Assembly: GCF_006715005.1 (NCBI RefSeq)
Contig: NZ_VFMJ01000001.1
Span: forward strand, 4,092,001 to 4,156,000
DNA length: 64,000 nucleotides
Source of the DNA: Serratia marcescens
GTDB lineage: Bacteria; Pseudomonadota; Gammaproteobacteria; Enterobacterales; Enterobacteriaceae
Reading direction: 5' to 3'
Shown here: in pieces, positions 38,837 through 49,973 of the stretch
How positions within the stretch are numbered: position 1 is the first letter of the stretch
Layout: the number at the start of each line of letters is the position of its first letter
Position numbers and translations under genes: made by a program
Notes under the pieces: generated by a model
What the model saw: only the letters and a program-made list of their open reading frames with translations
Told to the model about the DNA's origin: nothing
Databases searched by the model: none

Positions 38837-39187
38837 TTAATGGCCTACTTTTTCGCTTACCGCGTCACCCGCCTGTTGAGCGGCTTCTTTTGTTTTATTC
38901 CAGCCTTTTTCTGTGGTTTCCTTGGTCCGGTTCCAGGCTTTCTGTGAGTTTTCCTTTACCTTATCTGTCGCGGTTGCTTCTCCGCCGTTTTTGAGCCGGT
39001 TTTCAGCCTGAAGTTGTTTCTCCTCCAGCCGGTTTTTTGCCTTGTGAGCCGTTTCTTCAGCACGATTGGTGGCCTGCTCAGCCTTCTGCCCTGCTTTGTT
39101 TTTTAAATGTTCAGCATTGATAGATTCGGCCAGAGCGCCTGTTGATACCAATGTTGCAGAAAGGATAACCATATTTAATATATTCAT
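38837..39187 (-). CDS. Exported, highly charged helical protein
   Basis: A 116-residue protein with a signal peptide (MNILNMVILSATLVSTGALA). The mature part is almost all Lys, Glu, Ala, Thr and Asn, with repeats such as KNKAGQKAEQATNRAEETAH and TKETTEKGWNKTKEAAQQAG. The pattern resembles LEA-like or apolipoprotein-like helical stress proteins. It is probably periplasmic. It lies between the YqjE-like and CsbD/YqjD-like genes on the same strand, which suggests one stress-related set. No catalytic motif is seen. Confidence 0.75.
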   Translation of the reverse strand: MNILNMVILSATLVSTGALAESINAEHLKNKAGQKAEQATNRAEETAHKAKNRLEEKQLQAENRLKNGGEATATDKVKENSQKAWNRTKETTEKGWNKTKEAAQQAGDAVSEKVGH

Positions 39188-39256
39188 TTTTAACTCCTTT
39201 AAATTATAGCAAAGCGCCCGCTATCAGAAAAAGCGGGCTTTGCGCCCGCGTTTATC

Positions 39257-39505
39257 TTATTTACGGCCAATGAGCAGACCAATCAGTAAGCCAATGCCCG
39301 CAGCGATGGAGATCGCCGCAAATGGATTGTTTTCCACATTATCACGTACGACTTCAGCAGCCTCCTGAGCTGCCTGACTCCCCTGTGCCGCGACTTTACG
39401 GGCCGCTCCTTTTACCTGGTGCCCGTAATCGTCGGTCAGTTCACCGTATTTTTCCTGCGCTTCGCCAGCAACTTCTTTTACTTTGTCTTCAGCTTTCCCA
39501 AACAT
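39257..39505 (-). CDS. CsbD/YqjD-like stress protein with C-terminal membrane anchor
   Basis: An 82-residue protein. The N-terminal half MFGKAEDKVKEVAGEAQEKY looks like CsbD. The C-terminal hydrophobic glycine-rich segment (FAAISIAAGIGLLIGLLIGRK) is the membrane tail typical of YqjD/ElaB. ATG 39505 has GGAGA upstream; an in-frame ATG 12 bases earlier overlaps that site. YqjD-type proteins bind ribosomes at the inner membrane in stationary phase; that role here is inferred. Confidence 0.8.
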   Translation of the reverse strand: MFGKAEDKVKEVAGEAQEKYGELTDDYGHQVKGAARKVAAQGSQAAQEAAEVVRDNVENNPFAAISIAAGIGLLIGLLIGRK

Positions 39506-39749
39506 GATGTTCTCCATAACGGTTATGACTCAGAATATTTAACCAGCTTTATTTCGCCAGCATAAACGTTATACAAAAACTGTGCCAAATACTCAAACAC
39601 ACGCTATAGCAGCTTTTTTGATAGCTAAGCATGAACTGCTTGGTGCTTTTGACCATAATATAATCAAATTGACCACAGTATTCTTAGTGTAAAACCTCTA
39701 GCCGAAAATGTTGGCGGTTTTGGCGTAACCCTCGATAAGGAGAGATTGT

Positions 39750-40052
39750 ATGGGTGCACAGTATTATTGTCGTGGTAACACTTCGCCTTATGTTGCTTTG
39801 CCTGCTGATAAAACAGCTCTTCGCCTGGAGTCGCAGGGGCTGTGGCGGCGTGCCGCCACGCGCTGGCAGCAGGTACTGCTTCGTGAGGCAGACGACCACG
39901 TGATAGAAGCGGTGCTGCAGCGCCTGCGCTATTGCCTGGCACGGGCGCCAGCACAGGTCCGCCGTGTCAGTGACGGCACCGCGCCGGCGGGCGCGACGCT
40001 CGTGGCGAGAAACGGCATGCCGAACGACCCGGATCTGTGGCGAATGGAATAA
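39750..40052 (+). CDS. PerC-family transcriptional regulator
   Basis: A 100-residue protein whose middle (ALRLESQGLWRRAATRWQQV, then RLRYCLARA) matches the PerC family pattern of a helix with a G-[LQ]-WRRA-x-x-RW core and a later R-x-x-C. PerC-type proteins are horizontally acquired regulators in enterobacteria. ATG 39750 has AAGGAGAG upstream. It is followed by a hairpin at 40065-40083. It stands alone, divergent from the CsbD-like gene. Its target is unknown. Confidence 0.75.
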   Translation: MGAQYYCRGNTSPYVALPADKTALRLESQGLWRRAATRWQQVLLREADDHVIEAVLQRLRYCLARAPAQVRRVSDGTAPAGATLVARNGMPNDPDLWRME

Positions 40053-40083
40053 TCAAACAGGAAGGGGTTCTACGCCGGAACCC

Positions 40084-40531
40084 AATTTGGGTGATGCGGC
40101 GACCGGAAGATCCCTACCGATCACAATGTCGAGGCCGAGCGGACCGGTCGGGATTGTTGCCCTTGTGCATTAGCACCTTTGCTGAACGCCTTCTCGGTGG
40201 CGGTAATGGCGCTTACAGTGCTTTAGCGCGACTTGGCCACGTCCTGTGTTAGCGGGGTCGTGATACATTGCTCATTGGGCGTTCTCCTCTGGTCGGAAAC
40301 GAAACGTGTTATTATAACCACACTGTATGTATAACCAGTTCAATATAAAACCGACGAGGAATGGTAAGGGACTATAGTGAGGTCAACCGCGAGGTGGGCA
40401 CTAGCCCCACATTTTGAGGTGAATATTTTTACCGGCGATGCGCACAGGTTATCCCCCAAATTTGTGGATATCGTCTTGGCAGCAGGGGACGGCGCCGTTG
40501 GCGGAATATGTGAACCGTGACGGTAGCGGTA
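40084..40531. other. Gene-free stretch with gene remnants
   Basis: I see no intact gene here. On the reverse strand a good ribosome site (GAGGAGAACGCCC) precedes an ATG near 40276 that reaches a stop after eight codons, which looks like the start of a lost gene. AT-rich promoter-like sequence surrounds 40310-40360. Confidence 0.4.
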
Positions 40532-41124
40532 TTATGCTGGTTCGAGCGCTATGGTGTGGTAGGCTGACGTGCTGCCCTGCCGGCGCGTACACAGTCCGTA
40601 CTCGGCCATCACATGCATAAACCGGTCGGCGTCACCGATCACCCGAAATGTGACAGAGTGCAGATGGCGACCGTCCAGGGCAAAAGCGGCGTTCAGCGCC
40701 GTTTTTTCGACATAGAACCCGTTATGCTGTGACGGTGTCGGCACGACGCCGGACTTCCACTCTTTCGCGTCCAGCAGATAATTGTCCCAGCCCTGGTCTT
40801 TCAGGGTTTCAGAGGCGTAGGTGAGCCGGAACATGTCGGACTGAGCGGCCAGGTTGCCGCTGCAGAAACGCCACAGGTATTCCAGATGCTGGCGCAGGTG
40901 ACCAGCCGGGCCGTGCTTACGGCCGCGGTCGAGTAACCACTAGATATCAATCGCCACGCTCCTTGGGAAGCGTTTTTGCTTTTGGGCGATGGCCAGCCAA
41001 CGGATCAGGAACAGGTTTTCGGCATAGGGCGTGCCAGCCCCAGTGCCGCCAGGGCGCAGAACGCCAGATGGCTGAGCGCTGAGGTGGTGTTTTCCGGGGA
41101 AACGGATGCGGTTTTATCTGTCAA
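40532..41124 (-). pseudogene. DUF2913-family protein, broken by a frameshift and an in-frame TAG
   Basis: Reading from TTG 41124 gives LTDKTASVSPENTTSALSHL and AFCALAALGLA. After a frame change near 41040 it continues TPYAENLFLIRWLAIAQKQK and VAIDI, meets TAG at 40942-40940, and goes on WLLDRGRKHGPAGHLRQHLE and MFRLTYASETLKDQGWDNYL to a natural stop at 40532. This order of motifs is what I recall for DUF2913 proteins, carried by plasmids and islands. The two lesions mean it is not functional. The family name is from memory, at moderate confidence. Confidence 0.6.
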
Positions 41125-41152
41125 TGGCTGTCCTGCCCGTCGACGCAAAGGA

Positions 41153-43349
<2,197 letters not shown>

Positions 43350-43766
43350 CTGGTGAGAAATGCCCGCTCCGGCACGTATTTTATGGGGACGCTGTACGGT
43401 ATTGCCACGATCAAGATGCATGGCATGGCGGAACGCCGCATCGCTCACTGGCTCAACCTTGAAATCGACACCATCAACACCGATATCCAGGTAGCCAAAA
43501 TAGACATGCTGTTTGGAGGGATCAACACCTTCGTGGAGGCCTGCGACCTGGTCGTCATACTGTGGCTGAGCACCAGCCAAGTGATCGACAATCTGATGAC
43601 CATCGGCATGTTCGTCGCCTTCGGTGCCTTGCAGGGGCAGTTTTCTGTCCGTATAGAGTCGCTGATAGAATTTTAACTGCAGCTGCGCATGATGAGCCTG
43701 CATAACAAACGCATTGCCGATATTGCTCTACCTCCACGAGAAAACCGTAAACCAGACCTTCCCTAA
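43350..43766 (+). pseudogene. Fragment of a CvaB/MchF-like microcin ABC exporter
   Basis: Directly after the IS end, codons continue in frame as TYFMGTLYGIATIKMHGMAE, LLFGGINTF-like DMLFGGINTFVEACDLVVIL and DNLMTIGMFVAFGALQGQFS, the transmembrane domain of colicin V-type exporters. An in-frame TAA at 43674-43676 sits where a Leu codon would be (TTA to TAA), and the reading continues LQLRMMSLHNKRIADIAL to a stop at 43766. The peptidase domain, the first helices and the whole ATPase are missing. It is a second, separate remnant from the cvaB at 62.9 kb. Confidence 0.85.
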
Positions 43767-43794
43767 AGGAATTATCAAGAAAGGTATCCCGCAC

Positions 43795-44463
43795 TCAATT
43801 CTTAACCTCCGTAATATAATAAGAGACGGAAGTCGATGCGATCCCTTCTACAACTCCCTGAGACAGTTTTATCTTCTCCGCGTCTTTTGGACGTAAGTAT
43901 CTGGCATAATCATTACTAAAAAGAATTTTTTCAACGTCCTGACGTGCCAATGTTGTACAACTACCATAGATGCTTTTAAAATATTTGTTTCCGTCCTCGA
44001 CGTCCTTTCTTATAAACTCGACGTCATTCGGCCTGATCCACTCAGCTTTGAGGTTTGGCGATGCGGACGGATGTAACATGAAGGATGCATCAGGAAAAGT
44101 ATATCTCTTCGGCGCACCGCAATAGACTAATGTCGCTGAAGATGCCGTCATACCGGCATTAATAGTCTCAACCGGAATCTTAGATCCTTTAACGGCTTGA
44201 TATGCCAAATATCCGCTTTCCATACTACCGCCAAAACTGCTGATGAATAATTTAATAGATTTTGCGGCAGGGTAATTCACGTTGATCTCATCGAGGGCTG
44301 AAATCAACTCAGCCACCAGTGTCGGAGTTACATCACCGTTATAGACAATTTTAACCGTATCTACGTTATCCGGTTTTATTTTATCATTTTTTACCCAGTG
44401 CATCTCCGCATGTGTAATAGCAGGAATAACCAACGCAAGTACAACAATTGACGTTCTCAACAT
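43795..44463 (-). CDS. Exported ClpP-like serine protease family protein
   Basis: A 222-residue protein with a signal peptide (MLRTSIVVLALVIPAITHA) and a ClpP/crotonase-like fold: FISSFGGSMESGYLAYQAVK (oxyanion glycines), NAGMTASSATLVYCG with the candidate catalytic Ser, and DASFMLHPS with the His. The usual third residue, an Asp just before the RFL-like segment, is not clearly aligned (NDYARYLRPKDAEK). Cytoplasmic ClpP has no signal peptide, so this should act in the periplasm or outside. ATG 44463 follows AAAGGA. Substrate unknown; it is AT-rich next to a microcin-exporter fragment. Confidence 0.8.
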   Translation of the reverse strand: MLRTSIVVLALVIPAITHAEMHWVKNDKIKPDNVDTVKIVYNGDVTPTLVAELISALDEINVNYPAAKSIKLFISSFGGSMESGYLAYQAVKGSKIPVETINAGMTASSATLVYCGAPKRYTFPDASFMLHPSASPNLKAEWIRPNDVEFIRKDVEDGNKYFKSIYGSCTTLARQDVEKILFSNDYARYLRPKDAEKIKLSQGVVEGIASTSVSYYITEVKN

Positions 44464-45048
44464 AGCTTAATCCTTTAGGATTATAAACAATAATGACCCA
44501 CTAGGATAATCATCTTATTTCTCGAAGATAAATAAATTTTTTTTCATACACATTCAAGCCAAACTAACTCCTGGCAGCGGGACACGCAAATAACTTATTG
44601 GATATTCTCGCAACGTGTCAATACGTCTAGAACCCGATATGTGGAGCGATAGCTCATCGATATTACGCCGCGTATGCTGAGACGCCGAAGTATACGGAAT
44701 TTTTAGAGCATGCTCATTAAAATATAGGTTAAATTGTAACAAGAGAATCCTGTCCCTTATCTTTATGTACAACACCATCATAAAAAAAATACTCAATCCA
44801 AATACCTTGATTTAACAAAAAGCCAGCAACGAAAGGCTGGTTCTGAACAACCACCAATACCTTATTCGAAAATGCACCAGGCATAACTGGTTATAGCTTA
44901 CATACTGGGTAACGTTCTGAACAACACTTTAAATAAAAAAGAAATCAATTGAACCACCAAGCCACTGCAATGCAAAGAGATTATTTATTAAATATAACCA
45001 ATTTAACGTCTAAATTAATTACACAAAGCTTATATTTAGTGATAAATC
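44464..45048. other. Gene-free stretch with a leftward terminator
   Basis: No convincing gene. A reverse-strand hairpin (AACCAGC, loop, GCTGGCT, then TTTTTGTT; 44816-44842) could end the leftward fimbrial transcript, whose last gene stops at 45049. The left part should hold the promoter of the ClpP-like gene. Confidence 0.5.
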
Positions 45049-46113
45049 TTATTTGTAAATTATATTAACTGTCGCTGTCGTATTAATTAACCCCGAGCTC
45101 ATACTATTGATTGTAAATGGATAGTAATATGCAGCCATACGGATAGAAAATTGCGCATCCAAGGCATTGCCGGCTCCCACATGAAATAATGAAGTCGCCG
45201 TGCCTGGCGTCACGCTGGAAAGCGACAGCGTGACGGGATTATTCGGCGAAGCCATCTTGACCAGCCGGATGCCAATGCCTTTTGCCGCCTCAGGGCTTTT
45301 ATCAATCAAAACCGTATTATCCGAAGACAACAGATTATTGCTGGATAAAAACATAGTGATATCCCGATCGGCCGTGCCGCCACTTTGCCGATTCTGACAG
45401 CTGATATTCAGCGTAAAGGGCGTCAGGCCATTTTGCGCCCCCTGAGTAATCTGCGATATCCCCAGCGTTGGCAACTTCACCGCCAGGCCGGCATTGTCGA
45501 AAGTGCAGGTCGTCATCTTGGGCGCATACTTGATGGTCATCGGCTGTCCGTACATATCGCGCTGCTCGTAAGGCCAATTGAAGTCGTTGAGCAGCCAGGT
45601 CAAGATCTTCAGCAACTGCTTGGCGGGCCATAAAATGATCTCCAGCAAGGACATCCCGCTCAGATCGGTCACGAACATCACGTCCTTTAGGCTAACCGTG
45701 TCGCCGGGTATCGATTTGCCCGTCTTGCTGACCAGACTGAAACGAATATTCATCGGCTGATTCAATTCCGAAGCGGAGTGCGATCCCCAACCGCTAAGTT
45801 TTTTGTTGGCGATGTCGTTGGTTATTTCCGCGCGTATCCAATATTTACCGTTGTTGAATCCCAGGATGGTCGCCTTTGTGCTGTCGGTTGACAGGATGCG
45901 CGTATAGCCGAATTCGCTGCTCGAGGTTGAACAACTGAATGAACCACTGTATTGCGTATAAAAACTGCCTTCCCAGACCGGTGTTTTATCGCTGAGCTTA
46001 TCCGACAAATCGACGTAGATAGGCGGCGCATATTGGATGCCGTTGCCGTAGCATGAAGCGTAGCTGTAACCGCTGAACAACAGGGACAGGGTCAGTGTGA
46101 GTATCCTGAGCAT
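45049..46113 (-). CDS. Fimbrial tip adhesin
   Basis: A 354-residue exported protein with a signal peptide (MLRILTLTLSLLFSGYSYA). The N-terminal part is a candidate lectin/adhesin domain with a few Cys. The C-terminal 150 residues look like a pilin domain (TCTFDNAGLAVKLPTLGISQ, FTLNISCQNRQSGG, and a last strand ending NTTATVNIIYK). Its position as the last gene after usher, the two-domain layout and the single pilin domain support a tip adhesin. The receptor cannot be predicted. Confidence 0.85.
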   Translation of the reverse strand: MLRILTLTLSLLFSGYSYASCYGNGIQYAPPIYVDLSDKLSDKTPVWEGSFYTQYSGSFSCSTSSSEFGYTRILSTDSTKATILGFNNGKYWIRAEITNDIANKKLSGWGSHSASELNQPMNIRFSLVSKTGKSIPGDTVSLKDVMFVTDLSGMSLLEIILWPAKQLLKILTWLLNDFNWPYEQRDMYGQPMTIKYAPKMTTCTFDNAGLAVKLPTLGISQITQGAQNGLTPFTLNISCQNRQSGGTADRDITMFLSSNNLLSSDNTVLIDKSPEAAKGIGIRLVKMASPNNPVTLSLSSVTPGTATSLFHVGAGNALDAQFSIRMAAYYYPFTINSMSSGLINTTATVNIIYK

Positions 46114-46128
46114 GGTGTAATTATCCTT

Positions 46129-48624
46129 TTATCGACATGTGTTGGCTGCGCTGTCCATCGAGATTTTCGGGCGTTCAATCTTGCAGACACCGTCATTCAG
46201 CCTGACCTCCAGCGACGTTGGCTGCTGCTCCCCCCGCAGATACAGGACGCTGGCCTGCCCGACGAAGCCAATGGCATGCCCGCTTTGATCCGCCACCTCC
46301 GCACCAAATGGCAGGGGCTTATTGCCGCGCTTAAAGGCGCGCAGCGTATAAGGCCGACGCTGATCGGTTTCGAATCTCAAATAGTTGACGGCGCCGGCAT
46401 AGGGCACGCTGTGTACGATATTGCCGACGATCTCGGCGCCGGAACTGTTGCCGGTATCCGACAATGTCACGGAGTTTTGCCGGTAAGGCGTGGCATAAGG
46501 CACCAAAGCCAGCCCTTCGTCGTTAGTGACGATGCTCTCGTCGCCGTTCACCATCAGCCCTTTGGCCTTGGGCGCGTCCACCACCATCATGGTGTTGCCC
46601 ATTTCGTTGGACGCCAGCAAATGCCAAGGGATCGCCACCAGGCTGCCGCGGGCGCTAATGCCCAACTGTCGATAGTCTGATGATTCACTGTAAGAGCCGC
46701 CGACAGTCGTCGCGTTGGCGCGATAGGCGGCATTCATGCTCGCCATGCTGTTACCGCCGCTTTGATTGCTGCCGGCAAGCGCATAACTCAGACGGTTTGA
46801 TTCCAGCGCATTGCCGCTCAGGCTCAGCGAACTTTGCTGATAGTGCGAATCGGTGGCGGATAAGCTGGTGCTGAGATAGGCATTGTTGTCGAACATCGAC
46901 AACGGCACACTCAGAGAGAGATAAAACCGCGTCTCTTCTTTGCGATCGGAGTTTCTCACGCGACTCGCGGAAATGTTGTAACTGACGCGCGCGAAGGCGT
47001 TTGAGTACCCGAGCTGGTATTCCCGGCTTTTATTCGTATCCGACCAATAGTCGCGCTGGGTGCCGGAGAAATAGAGCGTGCCCCACCCGTCTGCGAGCCT
47101 CTGATTCAGGTTCAAATTGAAGGTATTGCGCGGACGAGCGGTTCGAACGGCGTCCCAGGTATTCAAATCCAGCGGGGCAAGCTCATCGTCATCCCGATCG
47201 TTCCAATAATCGTGAAAGCGCTTGTCACGCTCGCGGTAGCCTTGATGGGTGTAGATGGCATCGTTGAAACTGTAATAACCTTTGGTCGAATAACGGTATG
47301 CCGCCAGCGTGAAGTTGGTTGCGGTAGCGTCCAAAAACTTGCTGTAGGCGATCCGAAAACTTTGCCCATTCTCATTGCGATCCTGCAAATGCGTCGAGGC
47401 CTGAGTCACATCGACGGATACCGCGCCGAACGGCAGATTCCAGCCACTGCCCAGCAGCCAGGCGCGATAGTCCTCGCTGAGGATCGTACCGGCGTAACCG
47501 GTGACCAGATTATTGAAGCCGTACTGCAGCGTGCCCTGAACAAAAGCGGGCGCATAGTCGGTATCCGTCTGATTGACCTTACCGGCCACCAGGCCGTATT
47601 TGCTGACGCCCTGCTTCAACATGTTGGGAACGGCGGAAAACGGCACGGTAAAGGATTGTTCCCGCCCGTCGGCTTCCCTGACCACGACCAACAGATCCCC
47701 CGCAGAACCGGTCGGCAATAGGTTGTCCAGCGTAAAGGCGCCCGGCGGCACGTTCTCCTGATAGATGAGGTTGCCGTTTTGCAATACTTTCACCAGGGCA
47801 TTGCTCTGCGCCACGCCCCGTACTATCGGCGAAAAGCCCTGCTGCGAATTGGGCCGCATGTTGATATCCGAGGCTAAAGCGCCGCCCCGTACCCGAATCG
47901 AGTCGAACAAATCACCCGGCGAATAGAAATCGCCCATCGTCAGGTTCGATTTGATGGCGGCGAAGCCACGCTGCACATAGCGAGTATTATTTTGCCAATC
48001 GCTGCCTTGCCGCGAACTGCTGCGGAAATTGCTGCTGTCTCTGAATTGCCAACCCGCCAGATTGACCCCCGATTCCAAACCGGTATAGAAATCGTCGTTT
48101 GACGCCTTGTCGCCCTGCAACGACTGCACGTGGTAATAGGTGGTGTTATAGGCCAGCAGCAACGCAGGCACGCCGCGATCCCAAAATTTGGCATCAACAT
48201 AGCCGGCCTCTGCGCGAATCACTCGCGACTGGGGCACCGTCAGCTTAAGGCTCAACGTCCCCACATCGAAGTCCGCCCTTCCTCCTTGCACCAACGTTTG
48301 GACGGGGATCGGCCCCTTGTCCACCCCGATGGACAAACTACTCATATCGATGCCCAACAGGGCGGCGTCACGATGGGCGATGCGAATATCGCCTTTATGT
48401 TCGCCAAACTGCAACGAGAACCGCCCTTTCCAACTCTGGTTGACATACACGTCGACCGTTTGCGTGCCTGCCGGCATGTCATTATTGAGGTAAAAACGCG
48501 ACAGATCGGATTCGCTGGACGCACCGGCCAATAGAGAAGTGTCGAATTTCATCGCCGATGCTTTATTTAACGGTATGAATACAGATGCGGTCAGTATCGA
48601 AAGCAATTTTAGTTTAAGCTTCAT
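46129..48624 (-). CDS. Fimbrial outer membrane usher (FimD/PapC family)
   Basis: An 831-residue outer-membrane assembly platform with a signal peptide. The N-terminal chaperone-binding domain starts FDTSLLAGASSESDLSRF. The long beta-barrel contains family motifs RGVAQSNALVKVLQNGNLIY and GAFTLDNLLPTGSAGDLLV (plug region). The C-terminal domains include the LPFGAEVADQSGHAIGFVGQ strand. The length is typical and no lesion is seen. It follows the chaperone gene by 14 bases and precedes the adhesin by 15, so the operon is tight. Confidence 0.95.
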   Translation of the reverse strand: MKLKLKLLSILTASVFIPLNKASAMKFDTSLLAGASSESDLSRFYLNNDMPAGTQTVDVYVNQSWKGRFSLQFGEHKGDIRIAHRDAALLGIDMSSLSIGVDKGPIPVQTLVQGGRADFDVGTLSLKLTVPQSRVIRAEAGYVDAKFWDRGVPALLLAYNTTYYHVQSLQGDKASNDDFYTGLESGVNLAGWQFRDSSNFRSSSRQGSDWQNNTRYVQRGFAAIKSNLTMGDFYSPGDLFDSIRVRGGALASDINMRPNSQQGFSPIVRGVAQSNALVKVLQNGNLIYQENVPPGAFTLDNLLPTGSAGDLLVVVREADGREQSFTVPFSAVPNMLKQGVSKYGLVAGKVNQTDTDYAPAFVQGTLQYGFNNLVTGYAGTILSEDYRAWLLGSGWNLPFGAVSVDVTQASTHLQDRNENGQSFRIAYSKFLDATATNFTLAAYRYSTKGYYSFNDAIYTHQGYRERDKRFHDYWNDRDDDELAPLDLNTWDAVRTARPRNTFNLNLNQRLADGWGTLYFSGTQRDYWSDTNKSREYQLGYSNAFARVSYNISASRVRNSDRKEETRFYLSLSVPLSMFDNNAYLSTSLSATDSHYQQSSLSLSGNALESNRLSYALAGSNQSGGNSMASMNAAYRANATTVGGSYSESSDYRQLGISARGSLVAIPWHLLASNEMGNTMMVVDAPKAKGLMVNGDESIVTNDEGLALVPYATPYRQNSVTLSDTGNSSGAEIVGNIVHSVPYAGAVNYLRFETDQRRPYTLRAFKRGNKPLPFGAEVADQSGHAIGFVGQASVLYLRGEQQPTSLEVRLNDGVCKIERPKISMDSAANTCR

Positions 48625-48638
48625 AGCCGTTCTTCACG

Positions 48639-49334
48639 TTAGCGGGCTGTAATGGCTTTAGATTTATAAGCCCCCAGGTCGTCGATATAGAGCAGGGTGT
48701 AGGGAATATTCCGGCTCACGCCAACTTTGGTCGGGGCAAAGAGGCTGGAATACGGCCCAACCATCACTGAATCGACCAACAGATTCTTTTTGCCTTTCTG
48801 ATCAACATTGGCCAACGTAAAATAGTAAGGGCCTTTGTTGATAACCTTAAATCCCTTCCCCTCCGCCTGGAGTTCAATGAAGTCGGTGATGTTATTGACA
48901 CTGCCGGTTAACCCTGCCGGGCGATAAAATAGCTTGATACGTGATTTGATGGCTAATTGCAGTGTATTGACGCCCTGCAAATTCTCCGGCGTAGGCGGGA
49001 TATCCAGCACATTCAAATAAAATACCGACTCACGATCGCCGGGAAGCGCCGCGCTCATTTTTTGTATGCGTAATTGCTGGCCATTATTTCCGGCAACTTT
49101 CACAACCGGTGGGGATAACAAGAACGGCACGTTTGCCGTTTCAGGCGTCGAGTTTATATCACCGTCATCAATCCATGCCTGCACCAGTGCCGGATCGTCA
49201 CCATTGTTGACTAACTGAACGATAACATCCTTGTTTTTTTCCGGATAAATAACGCGCGTTCCATTAATTACAATATTGGCATCGGCGCAAAAGCTGCTGA
49301 GAAACAATCCAGCAAAGATTAAGCACTGTTTCAT
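48639..49334 (-). CDS. Periplasmic fimbrial chaperone (PapD family)
   Basis: A 231-residue periplasmic chaperone that caps pilin subunits by donor-strand complementation. It has a signal peptide (MKQCLIFAGLFLSSFCADA). The N-terminal Ig domain carries GTRVIYPEKNKDVIVQLVN with the conserved Arg. The family motif near residue 105-125 is INTLQLAIKSRIKLFYRPAG (here VNTLQLAIKSRIKLFYRP), which holds the Lys anchor. ATG 49334 sits just behind GGGGTGACT; a longer start at 49388 would hide the signal peptide. Confidence 0.95.
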   Translation of the reverse strand: MKQCLIFAGLFLSSFCADANIVINGTRVIYPEKNKDVIVQLVNNGDDPALVQAWIDDGDINSTPETANVPFLLSPPVVKVAGNNGQQLRIQKMSAALPGDRESVFYLNVLDIPPTPENLQGVNTLQLAIKSRIKLFYRPAGLTGSVNNITDFIELQAEGKGFKVINKGPYYFTLANVDQKGKKNLLVDSVMVGPYSSLFAPTKVGVSRNIPYTLLYIDDLGAYKSKAITAR

Positions 49335-49388
49335 AGTCACCCCAGAAGCCAGGCCTTTGCCTTGGGCGCAGGCCTGGCTTAATAGCAA

Positions 49389-49973
49389 TTACAGGTAAGA
49401 AATGGTGTAAGTCACGTTGGAACTCAATTCCCCCACTTTTGCTTCCAACGCATTGGTCTTGTAGTAATAGGCGTCCAGCGTCAGCGTTTCGGCATCCGGC
49501 GCCGTTTTATCGCCTTTGATCTTGGTTACATAAGGCACGTTCAACGGAATCGGCGTGGATGAACCCGGCTCAGCCAGAGAAAAACCGACGTTTTTCGCTA
49601 CGGCGGCGTCGCTTTCATTCACGGAGCTGTTCAGCAGATATTTCCCGTCGGTAGAGATATTATTCGCCGAAGAGAAGTAGATCTTCAGCGGTGTACCGGC
49701 CGTTCCCGCCGCCGGCGTGCAGCCGGAGAACGTCAGCGAGAAAGATTTCTTGTTTTTGGTGATGGGGCCGACCACGGTGCCCGCATCAGTCACGGAAATC
49801 GGGCTGAGCGCAACGGTAAAATCGGCGCTTTTCCCGCCATTGATGGTACAAGTGGTATCCGTAACGGCACCGCTAAACGAAATAACGCCACCGGCGGAAT
49901 TATCTGCTGCCATTGTACCAGCAGAGGTTAGCATGGCAGTCAACATAGCCAAGTATATGCTATTTTTTTTCAT
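49389..49973 (-). CDS. Major fimbrial subunit (pilin)
   Basis: A 194-residue pilin: signal peptide MKKNSIYLAMLTAMLTSAGT then MAADN. The incomplete Ig fold starts GGVISFSGAVTDTTCTINGG with the first Cys, the second Cys is in SFSLTFSGCTPA, and the penultimate Tyr motif ends SSNVTYTISYL. ATG 49973 follows AAGGAG with a good spacing. It is the first gene of a four-gene leftward operon: pilin, chaperone, usher, adhesin. No invertible promoter repeats of the fimS type were seen upstream. Confidence 0.95.
   Translation of the reverse strand: MKKNSIYLAMLTAMLTSAGTMAADNSAGGVISFSGAVTDTTCTINGGKSADFTVALSPISVTDAGTVVGPITKNKKSFSLTFSGCTPAAGTAGTPLKIYFSSANNISTDGKYLLNSSVNESDAAVAKNVGFSLAEPGSSTPIPLNVPYVTKIKGDKTAPDAETLTLDAYYYKTNALEAKVGELSSNVTYTISYL

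Noticed and set aside
44554..44796. 80-codon open frame between the ClpP-like gene and the adhesin
   Set aside because: No ribosome site, odd composition and overlap with AT-rich non-coding sequence and a terminator-like hairpin.
46276..48534. Several long open frames on the plus strand opposite the usher gene
   Set aside because: Shadows of the usher coding strand; they lack ribosome sites and domain similarity.
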